DNA from: Ailanthus altissimus
Lineage: Eukaryota > Streptophyta > Magnoliopsida > Sapindales > Simaroubaceae
Assembly: GCA_946807835.1 (NCBI GenBank)
Contig: OX327705.1
Span: 16,150,501 to 16,214,500, forward strand
DNA: 64,000 bases
Direction of reading: 5' to 3'
Position numbers and translations under genes: made by a program. Under the pieces are notes generated by a model. The model was given only the letters and a program-made list of their open reading frames with translations, was not told where the DNA came from and did no database searches. Shown here piece after piece: positions 23,421 through 35,563 of this stretch (position 1 is the first letter of the stretch; the number at the start of each line of letters is the position of its first letter).

Positions 23421-26400
23421 CTATTATTAATTTGCCGCAAAGATAATGTGCCAAACTAAAGTATCATTGTGTTAGTACTTATCAAAGGAACCCCATTTCT
23501 AGAATTTGAATGTGAATTTATTGAATGGTGTTGCGTGTGAAGTCATTGTCCTAATCTGTAGCTTAGGTACAAAGAGTGATCAGCCACACAGAGATAACAT
23601 GGCTTTCCAATCTGCAAAATTAATTTAATTTGCATAATGAGAACGCATGGTAGATTCTATATACTTGATATTTCTTTTACAATTCTTTTTTTTAAATCAT
23701 TTATGACAAAGGAAAGATCAAAGATGGTTGTGTTTGTACATAATTTTACTTTCTGCAGTTAGATGATGGGTGGGTTAGTCTGAATTCTAACGAATACTAT
23801 CATAGTATCAGTATGTGGCTGTGAGAACACTCACACCATGTGGTAGAGTATAATGTAGGACTTTTTTATTTGATGTTGATGGAAACTTCCCCACGTTAGT
23901 TTGTTCCGAATTCAAAACAATTCAGTTCATATTTTTGTGATTGCGAGAGTGCAGTTCAAATCTATATATAGGAGTATATTTCTAGAACATAAAACTGACA
24001 ACTCATAATCATATCCTTCTTGGTTACCATATAGCTAGGTTCCTCTTTGACCCTATATATAACAATAAAGAATAATGGAACATGAATATTGATTTTAACC
24101 CCCTAATTAAAAAAAAAAGGTTTATATAGATCACCATATTTGTTCTATCACTTATTCCTATTAGCCAATGCTAAAAGAATAATGAGAACACACTATCCAA
24201 TTGCAAGATATATATTCCAGAAAAAAAAAAAAACCTAAGCAATCTCTAAACATGGCAATATTCTCATAAAAGTGGCACAACTTATGAGCACATAGCTCTA
24301 ATCATGAATGTTGAAGGGCATCTAACTATATTAGCTGAAAAGGTAAAGCTGAGAGGAACCCATTTTTTTGTGGTTTTGGGTAGAAAAGAATAAACAAATT
24401 CTTGACTTGAGAATATGACTCGTTAGCTTTACATTGAGTTAAGATTCCCAAATTCCAAATTCCTTAAGAACCTTTTTTTTTATTATAACTTTTGCTTCAA
24501 TTTCAAATTCCTCCTCTCTCATAAACAGTTTTCCACAAGGAATAACATTCCGTGGTCATTTCTCACTTGTTGCTCCACCCCAATGGTACTATACGTGGTC
24601 AACAAGTCTCGAAGAATCAACGTCTTACACGTGTCCTCGCTTATGATTTATTGACTAGTCTTTAAGACGATTCGCCATATATATGAAGACTGCAGTGTTT
24701 CTCTTTCCATATATTTCTTGTTATGTTCTCAAAAGTAAAAATTATATATTAAGATGGAATCCATAAAAGGAAATATAAGTACAAGGAAGAAAAGAAATTC
24801 TTGCCCTCTATCCTAAATGGAGAATAAGATCCGCAGTGAAAGGAGGGAGGTAATGGCAGTTAAGATAACTTAGGAAAAAAAAAAAACCTAACTATTCCTT
24901 TGTATTATACAAAAGCAAAAACATATACACGTACGCACACACACGGATTCAAAACAATCGAAGGCATTTTTGGCTACATCACCGGGAGAGTATTAGCACC
25001 TGACATGAACCATAATTGGAATGATCATTGTATTATAAGATTTTATGGAGACATGAAATGAAAGTCTTTAGCACCATGTTTATTCCATTTGTGGCTGGAC
25101 ATAAGTGCTTTAAAACATCATATATAAAATTTGCTAGCTCCCCATACAAGAACACACACTTTCAGTCAACATAATACAAATTAATGATCACAAAGTATGA
25201 ATTATAAGTATAACTAATGCCTCTGATGGGGTAGCTACTTCCCTTATTTATACATCAGGGAATATAAATCATGATGAGTTTTTAGCTTTTAGCATATATA
25301 CCATGGAAACGTGTAGCAAATTTTGATTTATTATTATGATTTTCATAATAAGCTGTGTTAATGACTAAGCTTAGATGTTAAGACTCTGCTATAAAGACTC
25401 ATGAGGCTGTTACATATCATCATATATATCTATAGATGCTCTGGTGATTTATGACATGATAATAATCCATCAGAAATTTCACAAGTTGTGATTCATGTGA
25501 TGGTAACACAGTGTAATATTTGTAACTTGAAAACTACTCAAATGGAGCCTCTTTTGCAATTTATTCCCATCCACATGCCAGAAAACTATATATGGAGGAA
25601 TTTTTTGCTTTACTGCTTTACCCAAAGGGCTTTGATAGATTCCCCAGAAACTACTTAAAAATATCCTGACAAATCAAATTCAAGTGATTTTCAGAAAAGG
25701 CAAGGCCAGTTGAGGGACTAAAAATGAAGATATAGTTCAAGGGAATGGGAATAATTTTCATGTACAGGTTTTATAAATGATCAATTCTAATAAATTTTTA
25801 CGTAATTTAGCAACACTTGTTCAAAGCACTCAGTTTAATGGGTATCGGCATATCAGATATTTGCTTATGTTGTCAATAAAATTTATTTTCTCTGTCGTAC
25901 GGGTTTAATGTATTTGAAGCTATAGATTTGGTCTCCATAACGTAATATACGAATTTATTCTTGCATTAGCTAGCTATACTTGTTCCTATAGATATTATTC
26001 TATTGCATTTTAAATAGGGTATGGTATAATTCCTGATTATCACCACAAACCAAATTTTGCATGGCAATATAAAGAGAACAGCATAAGCATAATGAACTTG
26101 AAGTTGACATATAAGTAGCTTATGGATTGCAAATCCTGAAGATAAACAAATCAAAATATCGAACATTAGGCTAATGGTAGCAGCTGTCATTGATAGGAAA
26201 AGGGGAATAGCTTGAAAAACTTCATTAGATGCACATTTTGACTTAATCAACATTTTCCTGCATTAATTTATCTATTGTTGAGTCCATCAGGGTCTCTTTC
26301 AAAGGCTGCCAGGTTCAAAATTATGGAAGATGAATCGCTCTACCTGTAGATTAGTCTAATAATTATTGCAGTAAATATAGACAGGATATTAGAGGCAGAA

Positions 26401-27673
26401 AAGTCATATATTTTGCAGGAATTGTAAGTGCATAAATATCCAAGCAAATTTAGCTCAATATTGGAAAATAATGACATAGAGATGCTTTTAGTCTCTGGAA
26501 ACCTCGTTAAACAAGTGAATGAATTATAAAGCAAAAGTAATCAAAACATATATGGCAAGAAGAGTAGTGTTATATATTGATACAACAGAATCTGCAAAGC
26601 CAACAAAGGCAAATGAGTCAAGAGCCAGTGGTCATCTTCCCAGGACTGTGTAATGTCTTTCATCAAATATGCAAGTAATGAAGCAAGTACAATCCTTAGC
26701 TTTCTCTTTCTTTAATTACTTTTCTTTTTTATCAGGTCCCAGCTGCTTAGGATTCGCCGGTGAGGGGCCGGCTGTATTATGCCAATTGAAGAATGAAAAA
26801 GATTTGGGTCCCTCTTCAATTCCCCGTCATATTTTTTTACTGTGTGGGCTGAATAAGTACCAAACTTACTGAAGGAGACAAAACAGAATGTATTCCATAT
26901 TCCATTCTTTGCCTCCAAACAATCTCCAAGAACGAGCATCTCTTTCCCACCAAATTATTTGTTTATTTATTTATTTTTTCAATTTTCTTGTATGTATCTA
27001 ATTCCAAAGTTTCTCAGGTGCTCTAGTCAACAGAATCTTCCTCTACATTCTCCAAATATAACCAGTTAAATTTTCTTGGCGTCGCTATCTGCAATCTTTA
27101 ATATGAGATAACATTCATATAAACCTTATTTATAATATATCATTAGCTTCACTATGTACATTGACAACTGAAAAGTGACTCCAATAACAAGGTGAGAGAC
27201 AAAGATATATACAAGTTCTAAGAATCTTCCTTGAAGGTGAGAGGGTGAAAGGAGAGGCGCTCGGGTGAGCTTTGAAGGTCTCAAGACAAGATAGATAGTG
27301 GATTCCCCTAATCCAAGTCAGAAAAATTCCTTCTATAAAATCCTGGGAATAAGATTCTTGCCTTTGCCAGAAGGACGAATACGAATTCACACAACAAAAA
27401 TGCTTTGGTGGGAACAATTCTGGTACCTAATGCAAGGCCTGAGGTGTTTCAGAAAAGTTGTAGTGCACAGTTATTCAATTGGGTTTGTTCTGTCTGAGAA
27501 TGGAAAGTGGAGTTTGAGGTCAGGGTCCCACTATTAACAAAGTAGGATGGACAATATCTCTTTTCAAGGCACTCTGAATATATTATATTGTATTGGATTG
27601 GATTGGATCGATTGTTCTGTCATTTTTGTTCAAGATTCTATGCCTTCACAGCAGCCCCACTCCTCCATCTTGC
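23421..27673. other. Long intergenic region upstream of the MYR gene, no gene seen
   Basis: About 4.2 kb without a supportable coding region. Open stretches at 25966-26253, 26340-26534 (both minus) and 26669-26872 (plus) are short and have no recognised domain. Around 24575-24690 there is a promoter-like group: CAAT (24580), an ACGTGG (24593), a CACGTG-containing palindrome (24627-24637) and a TATA-like catatatatga (24676-24686), with no ORF downstream. The stretch near 27000-27560 is probably the promoter of the MYR gene. Confidence 0.5.
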
Positions 27674-27682
27674 TTTATAAAT
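27674..27682 (+). promoter_or_regulatory. Likely TATA box of the MYR-type gene
   Basis: TTTATAAAT lies about 290 bp upstream of the start codon. It suits a transcript start near 27705-27715 with a two-part 5' UTR. Confidence 0.5.
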
Positions 27683-27874
27683 CCTGGCTTCGCCACACCT
27701 TTGGCTTGCGAGAATTGGCCAAGTTAGATAGATAGATAGGAGATAAGCAGCGGCAAGTGAAGAAAATTCCATTTATATATTCAAAGCCTGTGATTGTACC
27801 TGAAGAATATAGCACAGTCAAGTTGAACATTTTAGAGCTGCAGATTGGATCGGGGGAAATAAATACTCTCTCAG

Positions 27875-27963
27875 GTAAGAATACAGCTTATCTTGAAACA
27901 ATAATTTTCTTTTAGTGGCTTCCAGGACAAGTAAACTTACTCGAGTTGATAATTGAATGACAG
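27875..27963 (+). other. Predicted intron in the 5' UTR of the MYR-type gene
   Basis: A GTAAGAATAC donor at 27875 and a TGACAG acceptor ending at 27963 place the junction three bases before the start codon at 27967. 5' UTR introns are common in plant transcription factor genes, and the sites are good, but no transcript evidence is available here. Confidence 0.6.
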
Positions 27964-27966
27964 AAG

Positions 27967-29786
27967 ATGTACCATCACCCCCAATATCAAGGAAAGAACA
28001 TGCACTCTTCTTCAAGAATGCCTATCCCTGCTGAAAGGCATTTGTTCCTGCAAGGAGGGAATGGACCCGGAGATTCTGGCCTTGTCCTTTCAACTGATGC
28101 CAAGCCAAGACTAAAATGGACACCTGATCTTCATGAGCGATTCATAGAAGCTGTCAGTCAACTTGGAGGAGCAGACAGTAAGTATAAGCATTCAAGAGTT
28201 ATCATATCACTGAAAATGTGTAAATGAATTTAGCTAAATCAAATTTTTGTTTAATGTCGCAGAGGCTACTCCCAAAACGGTTATGAAACTTATGGGGATT
28301 CCAGGACTTACCTTGTACCACCTAAAGAGTCATCTACAGGTAAATTATCAATTATAGAACCAGATACATATTCGAACAATAATAAATATGCCAACTATGC
28401 AAGTACTGGCCAAAGATTCATGTTCATTTTCTTTGCTTCCAATTATGTTTGTGAATTCTTGGGGTTCTGGGGTGAGTCCTGTTTATTTTGAAACAGACAG
28501 ACACTTAATACAGTTGAACTTTTTTGGCTAGCAGAAGTACAGGCTCAGTAAGAACCTTCATGGACAAGCAAATAATGTGCAGAATAAAATTGGTAAGAGG
28601 ACAATGTCTCATAAATCTACAATGAGTTTCAAATTAAACAGGGGGATAAGATTTGTGATACTCATTTCTCTTGGAATTAAAGTTTAAGTCACCTTGGTGT
28701 AGGTCCAGTTGCTGTGGCTGGAGAGAGAATTCCTGAAGCAAATGGAGCTCATATGAACAACTTAAGCGTCGGACCTCAACCAAACAAGTAAGAGAATTGA
28801 TTTAAAAGATACTTATTTGTGATTAAAGTAATATTAATTTATGTTCTTGTGCTAACAAGGAAAAATTTGAAATCCAGAAACTTACACATAAGCGAAACAA
28901 TACAAATGCAAATCGAAGTGCAGAGAAGATTACATGAGCAACTTGAGGTAGAGTACACTTTCAAAACTTTGAAACTGGAAGTACTTTTGAAAAACAATTT
29001 TTTAATAAATCATTAGTTGCATTCTGATGACATGTTTTGGATTAAATTAACCAGGTACAACGACATTTACAACTTCGCATGGAGGCTCAAGGGAAATATC
29101 TCCAGGCAGTGCTGGAGAAAGCCCAGGAGACTCTTGGAAGACAGAACTTGGGCACAGCAGGACTTGAAGCTGCCAAAGTTCAACTTTCTGAACTCGTGTC
29201 CAAAGTTTCCACTCAATGCCTAAACTCAACATTTTCAGACCTGAAAGAACTGCAAGGTTTCTGCCCTCAGCAGCAACAAGCAAACCAGCCCACCGATTGT
29301 TCAATGGACAGTTGCTTAACATCCAGTGAAGGGTCTCAAAAAGAGCAAGAGATATACAATGGTGGGATCGGATTAAGACCTTATCATAGCAGTTCGACGT
29401 TAGAGCCAAAAGAGATTGTGGAAGAGCCTATGCTGCAGCAAACAGAACTCAAGTGGTGCAAAGATCTGAAAGACAGCAAGTTTCTTTCCTCAATAGGCAA
29501 GGATGGATGCGCTGGTGATTTATCAATTGGCATCGGGCTCCAGGGAGTAAAGGGCAGTAGCTGCTTTTCTGACGGAAGATTCAAAGCCAGGAATGATGAT
29601 GACAATTTCCTCCTGGACCAAGCCAGAAAGAAGCCTGATTCAGTTAAACTAGAGAATGAAAAGCTATCACAGGGTTATAGACTACCATATTTTTCGACTA
29701 AACTGGACCTGAACACCCATGATCATGAAAATGATCATACTTCAAGCTGTAAACAATTTGACCTGAATGGTTTCGGCTGGAACTGA
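27967..29786 (+). CDS. MYR: MYB-CC (GARP) transcription factor, MYR1/MYR2-like, intact
   Basis: The only intact host gene in the window. Predicted coding exons are 27967-28177, 28263-28339, 28535-28592, 28703-28787, 28860-28947 and 29055-29786. All introns are GT..AG with consistent phases, giving 416 residues without a stop. Residues about 46-100 form the single MYB-like GARP DNA-binding domain, from 'KPRLKWTPDLHERF' to the 'SHLQKYR' motif that spans the exon 2/3 junction. Residues about 154-205 form the coiled coil ('QMQIEVQRRLHEQLE', 'QGKYLQAVLEKAQETL') used for dimerisation in the MYB-CC family. The C-terminus has an LDLN EAR-like motif and ends 'FDLNGFGWN', as in Arabidopsis MYR1/MYR2. 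Those proteins act in the nucleus; family members govern flowering time, gibberellin-linked growth and phosphate-starvation responses. Which role applies here is inference. Confidence 0.92.
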
Positions 29787-30363
29787 ATCTGTAAACAAAG
29801 CCAAGCTTAGGAAACAAGCACTTGAATCCCCGGGAAGAGGATAATCGGCGTGAAAATAGTTTCTATTTTGTTCAGGCCAAGAGGGTGGCTGGAGAACAAC
29901 CAATTCAATCCAAACAAAATAAGTTGCAGCAGCAAAGGTAGTAGTCTTATGGCTAGCAGACATACAATATCTCAAGCATAATGTATTAAATTTTCATGTA
30001 TCTATAACAGAATTCATGGATAAAAAACATTATGTCTTGATTCAAGTAAAAAACAAAGAAAGAAAGAAAAAACTTATTTCATTGCATTAATATAACTAAA
30101 AGCTTCGAACAACTTGCAGTCCAGCCTCATGGATTACAGTTCTTGATTTATCTTTTTGTCCAAAGAATTATTACCATTCATTCCTACAATTTTCGTTTTT
30201 ACAAATGCATGCGGTAAATTTTGTTATTTCAGAACACATTTCACGCAACTCCATGTCTAATTTTTCTTTAATATAATAAGGAGTTCCTAGTAGTACCAAA
30301 AACAAAATTGGATGAATGGATCATAACTTAAGCTTCAGAATTTTGTAGAAGTCTAAAGCAACT
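29787..30363. other. 3' UTR and downstream flank of the MYR-type gene
   Basis: A likely 3' UTR follows the stop, with a candidate poly(A) region at about 29980-30000 (aatgtattaaatt). The remaining sequence to the solo LTR at 30364 is AT-rich, with no gene. Confidence 0.5.
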
Positions 30364-31788
30364 TGACAGGACTCAACTCAAACCTTTTTGAAAGTTGAGG
30401 CACATTTTGTGGTATCATAGAATTAACATATACTCATTATATCTAATAAAATAAAGTTATATGCTCCAACAAAAGTGTATACGTGTACACTAATATATTT
30501 AAAGAGATACAAATATATGCACTGAGACACCTATGCAACTATACGTATAATGACCAGATCTTTAAATGTGAAGTACAAATTACATTGTACAACGTCTTTG
30601 TGACAACTTGAAAAAAAAAAGAAAAAAGTTAAGCTCGTGGATCAATGAGTGAACATAATATGAAAATATTATATACTTTATTCATACTATAAATAATAAC
30701 TTTTTAATAATTAATAATATAATGTGCAATGTACACGTACAAATCTGTAATATAAAATAATCATGAAACTGTGTAATGAGAAATCATAAAATTTATACTG
30801 AAAGCATAAGTTGTCATAAAATCTATTCTAAAGCTGAATATATGTAATGTAGCTATAAAAACATATACTGTACACATACTAAAAACCGCACCAAACTTGT
30901 ACCCAAAGAAAAACATGGTCTCATCTAGCCTAGTATTTTACGCACAGGCAAAGCGTGAGAACATGGTCTCACTTGACAGAATACTGCATCGTTTGAGCTG
31001 AGCAAATAAATTGGTCTAACACATGCGCAAAGCAATTACACTAAAGGGGAGGATACGCATATGATAGTTCAAAAACTACTAATATATAATATATGAAAAC
31101 ATAATTATTCTAAAATAAATATTTCTATACCGTACGCAATCATAAATTATATTATAATAAATTCTGAAAGTATTTATGAATATACTAATTAGCATAGATA
31201 ATTATCTTTCTAAATTAAATTATAGATAAAATAAATCTAATAATGTATAATTAAATCATAAACTACTGTATTAAAAATATATAAAATATATATAGTTATC
31301 CACTCACAAAAGTGCGCTAATCTTGAGCTGAGTTTGGATCCTGAGGTCTACCAGCTATTGATACTCCTCCCATATTATAGGGTGTAAAAATATATCATTA
31401 GTACTGATATGTATTATAAATACTGAAACAAAAATATTATAATATCATAAAATTGTTACCCGTTGAATCACTGGATATAAATATAACTATCCAAACTTAT
31501 TTCTCATATTTTTTCCTTTTTTTTCTCTCTTCTTTTTATTTTCTTTCTTTTTTTTCCGCTCTGATTTCCATTCTGTTTCAATTTTTGCTTCCTCTTTTCA
31601 TAAGCTTCAAATGAAGCAAAGTTCTCTTTATATAGAAATTCCAACCGCCCTTTTATCTAATTAGAAGTCTACACCGCTTGCTCTACACGTCCATCACATA
31701 GCCACTTATTATTCCTTTTTTTTTTAAATTTAATTTACTAAAAATGTTATCACACACTACATGTTATCTAAAGCCCACGTGTATGACA
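30364..31788 (-). mobile_element. Solo LTR related to chromovirus 1, minus strand
   Basis: On the minus strand it ends 'tcctgtca' (30364) and starts about 'tgtcatacacgtggg' (31788). It matches the LTR of chromovirus 1 over most of its length, including the 'ctcattatatctaataaaat' stretch at 30434 and the 'tggataactatatata' region. The first 150-200 bp diverge, so it belongs to a related subfamily. A TATA box (ctatataaag on the minus strand) lies near 31627-31636. No convincing TSD was found (aaact versus aagaa), so the left and right ends could be off by a few bases or altered. It lies about 0.6 kb downstream of the MYR-type gene in opposite orientation. Confidence 0.8.
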
Positions 31789-33060
31789 AAGAAAAAGGCT
31801 AAATGCCTTAGGCTTATTTACATGTACTACACAATTAACTTTCATAAATCTGAGCTTATTGACAAGTAGAATTGTTTTCCTTGAATTTTGGCTTATAAAG
31901 TCTAAAAAATTCAACCCATCCAACCCCAAATAAATTATAGCTCACACAGTTCAGTAAGTTTTAGTCCACGAGGGCCCAAAAAGGAAATATTGACCTAGAC
32001 TTGTTCTCAACCCATGAGCATTTTTTCTGAGTTGGTCAGAACATTAGTCAAAGCTTGGCTATCATATTCTATCAAACTCCAAAAGGAGATTAGACAATCT
32101 ATAATCTCTAAGCTGGTTAGAATATTGGTCAAAGTTAGATTACTTTGTTTGGTTAGACTTTAAGATTGAGACTTACACTTTTGTCGAGTTGGTCAGAGCA
32201 TTGGTCAAAGATTAGCTATCTTACTCGATCAAACTCACCATTGTAGAGTTGGTCAAAACATTGGTTGTAAATTAATTAACCTGTTCTATCAGACTTTAAA
32301 AATAAAGGGACATCTTTGTTTATATTGAGCACGAGACAGGTCCAAATTCAACCACCCCAAAAAGTTGAAGAAAATTTTCTTAAATGACTTAACTTACAAG
32401 AGTCGAAGGGAGTTGTAGATAAGGTCTAACTTAACTAGGAAAGATCCCTTAATTAAAGGGACATCCAAAAATCATGGCATAAATTCTACTAAGGCAAGAA
32501 AGAATCTAATTTAATTTAGGTAAAAATTAGATTGTTGATCCTGAAAGAGAATATTTACAAGGCTTCTGAATTATAATAGGATTGCAAGTGTTGCGAGTCA
32601 AACCTACATTCCCACCATATAAATAGTAAAAAATTTCTACACTAAAGATGATGGGAAAAATATCGAAATAGATAGACAGAAAAATCTTATATAAGAGAGA
32701 TATATATAAAGAATCTTATATTCTGCTTTTTAAAAAAGAATTTAATCATATTCTGAGAGGGTTTAAATTTTTAGTATTTCTATTCTCAAGACCATGAGAG
32801 GATTTATACTGAGCCTATACACACAATCTTATTATATTCTTGCCTTTTTTATTTTCTAAGCATTTGCTGACTTAAAAAATATTTGGTATGGCCTCACTTT
32901 TTCCTTTGGTTGTAAGATTCTCATCAGACAAAGTATACAAAGGGGAAGAGGCGATAAAAATAATTTATCTCGTCCTACCCTTGAAGTTATAACCTAGCTT
33001 CCTAACAATCAAATAAATTTAACTTGTTGACTTCTAAGTTACCAAATTTTGGGGTCAATA
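31789..33060 (+). repeat. Probable LTR of a Tat-like gypsy element
   Basis: Non-coding sequence directly upstream of a gypsy primer-binding site. It contains four degenerate copies of a 'gttggtcagarcattggtcaaag' motif at about 32032, 32113, 32189 and 32237. It ends 'ggggtcaata' at 33060. Its left boundary is not resolved. The partner LTR is missing because the element is truncated at 35563. Confidence 0.55.
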
Positions 33061-33061
33061 A

Positions 33062-33080
33062 TTTAGTGCCATCTGTGGGA
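33062..33080 (+). promoter_or_regulatory. Primer-binding site of the Tat-like element
   Basis: TTTAGTGCCATCTGTGGGA resembles the plant gypsy consensus TTGGCGCCGTCTGTGGGAA with a few changes. It lies just after the LTR end. Confidence 0.65.
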
Positions 33081-35563
33081 AGTAAATAAAAAAGCTATCA
33101 AGCTCAGATAAAGAACATGAAGGACAAACAATCAAAATATCACTACTAGCTCCATGATAGCGCGAAACAACACATAAACCCTATGGCATGATGAGAATCT
33201 TGAATTACATAACCCCAAACACATTTGAAGACATACAACACAACAATGATTCACAACAGCAAAAAGAGTCACCAGATTGGCAAAAAATGTTAGAAGAAGA
33301 GTTAAACAAATTGCGACAAGAAAGAGATGAGTTGAAAAAATTAATAAAAAATATTCTAGAAAAACATAAAAATCTAGAAGGATCAAAGTAGTCTTATTCC
33401 ATTCCTGAGTCAAAATATCACTTCATGCCTAGAATTGTCCTTTCAATAGCAAGAAACACCAAAAAAGCCTCTTTGTTTTACCCTAGAGCAAAAGGAAAAA
33501 AAAGTATCGATAAAGCTCTTTGAAAGGGAATGTCGACCACTGGACCAAAGATCACTCTAATGTGGTCGTGATTGTTCCCCTTGGCAAATTAGAAGTCAAA
33601 AACTCAAAACGTCGCAAGAGGGCTAATAATTTAGAGCCCAATAATGCACGAGGGATCATAGATGAACTTAGGAGAGGTAATGAGCATATGTCAGATGCCC
33701 GAGAACTCTTAAATAGAATGAAAACTGTAGCAAGATCAAAGAAGATGCTGGGAAAATATTAAACAAAAATATGAAAGTTGCAAGAAGAGTTCTCGATAGA
33801 ATCAAAGGACATGAGTACAACGAGTAACATAACTATGCATATAAAAATAAGATCCTTTAGTTAAGAAGGTCTAGATCCTAGAGGAAAGATTGCAGCAACT
33901 CTTCAAAATAAGGAAAAGAAAAAATCTCCCACACCAAAGCCAACAGAATGGGAGAGACAATCTCCCTTTATTGACAAATTGAGAGACATAGAGTTGCCAG
34001 AGGAATTTAAGCTACCAAATCTCCTAACCTACAAAGGCATCACTAATCCTCATCATTACGATGATCATATAATAAACTTGTTAACCATTGCAAGACTTAA
34101 ACAAAAGTAGATGTGCAAATTATTTCATATAACCCTAAATGGTCAAGCTCTCCCATACTACAGAAGTTTAAGACAAATGAGTATTTCCTTATTCAGTGAG
34201 TTGATCGAGACGCTTGTCTAGCATTTTTAAAGAGCCTATGAAAAGGCAAAAGATTCTCAATAGCTAAGATGACTCAAACAAGGTCACATTGAGAGCCTCA
34301 GAGATTGCATACAAAGATATCATAAGGAAGTGATCTAGCTTAGAGTATTGACTTACTTGTAGCACTAGAGGCATTAAAGGAAGGGCTTAAGATCAGTTGG
34401 TTATAGTATTTTTTTATTAGAAAACTCATCTACCATTTATGCAATAACTTACGAACAAGCTCCTCGGTACATAAATATTGAAGAAGAAGAAATTGCAAAG
34501 AGGATAACAAAAGCAATTGCAAGAGGAAAATCAAAAGGGATATAATTATGAAAATCCTCCTAAAAAAGGTAATAAGAAAGTGAAGAGATAACACTCCTCA
34601 AAGAGTAGCTAAATATTCGCGGAGTGATCCACCTCAATAAAGCAACAAAAGAGGAATGTGGAAATCCCCTTCGAGAGTGGCGAAGGTCTAAGAAGAGAAG
34701 TACATTCCTATAATAGTTTCGTTGGCAGTGATATTTAAAGCCATAAAAAATAATGGCGTCCTCAAGGAATCTAAACCTCCTATTACACTACCCAAACGAC
34801 GGAATAGGAACAAAAGATACGAGTTTTACTAAGACTATAGTCACAATACAAGCCAAAATAAGCTACGGACTAGAGAGAACCTAAAGCTTAAAGACTCTTC
34901 GATATAAAAAACAACCATGATCCTTTTTTTTTTTTTTAGAGGGGGGGGGGGGGAAGTTGGCAAGAGAGTTAAACAGATAGAGGAATAACTATTTCCGATA
35001 CATGCTAGTGGGACACCAAGTGATGTGTAATACTCCAACTACTAAGAAATAATGAGTACATTAAGTGATGATTATGTTTACCGAAGAAAATGCCAAAGAT
35101 GTTAGTTATCCCATGATAATTCATTGGTCATGACCATTTAGATAGCAAGGATGAAAGTAAATAGTGTTTTCGTAGACATAGAGAGATCAATCGACTTAAT
35201 TCTCAGAGAAACATTCATAAAGCGTGGCATTAAAGACCTTAAGATTGAATGCATATAAACTCCTCTCTATGGGTTTGGAGATAACTGCCTTTAAGGATTG
35301 TAAGCCTACCAGTATCAATAAGGGAAAAACCTTATAGAAAATAATGATAATCAAACTTGTACCGGTCAACCAACCTATGCCTTACAAATAATGCTAGGAA
35401 AGCTCTTCTTGATCAACTCTAATGCCGCATTGTCTATCTACTATCTAAAACTTAAATTCCCTATTGGAGATAGAGTTGGAATGCTCCAAGGTGATCAGAA
35501 GATAGCTAAAAGTTACTATACAACTACATCTAAGAGAACCTTCTGTATCACTGCCATAAATCC
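33081..35563 (+). pseudogene. gag and protease of a Tat-like gypsy element, truncated
   Basis: Translated pieces at about 33960-34230 read 'ELPEEFKLPNLLTYKGIT' and 'CKLFHITLNGQALPYYRSL', the retrotransposon gag core of the Tat/Ogre group. Protease remains follow at about 35150-35540: 'VFVDIERSIDLIL' in place of a DTGSS-type site, and later 'FPIGDRVGMLQGDQKIAKSY', matching the block after the protease in this group. The catalytic motif is altered (DIER). An extreme homopolymer pair lies at about 34924-34954. The element is cut at 35563 by the LTR of the next chromovirus, and its RT and integrase are not in the window. Confidence 0.7.
34924..34954 (+). repeat. Poly-T then poly-G homopolymer pair
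   Basis: About 15 T followed by 'aga' and about 14 G. It is a low-complexity run inside the Tat-like relic and probably length-variable; the exact length should be treated with care. Confidence 0.8.

Noticed and set aside
24700..25500. MicroRNA precursor after the orphan promoter-like cluster
   Set aside because: No known plant miRNA sequence or convincing long hairpin was recognised by eye.
27130..27540. Overlapping open stretches on both strands upstream of the MYR gene
   Set aside because: No family, unlike codon use, and the place fits a promoter.
30359..31793. TSD for the reversed solo LTR
   Set aside because: Flanks (aaact, aagaa) do not match, so the exact ends remain uncertain.
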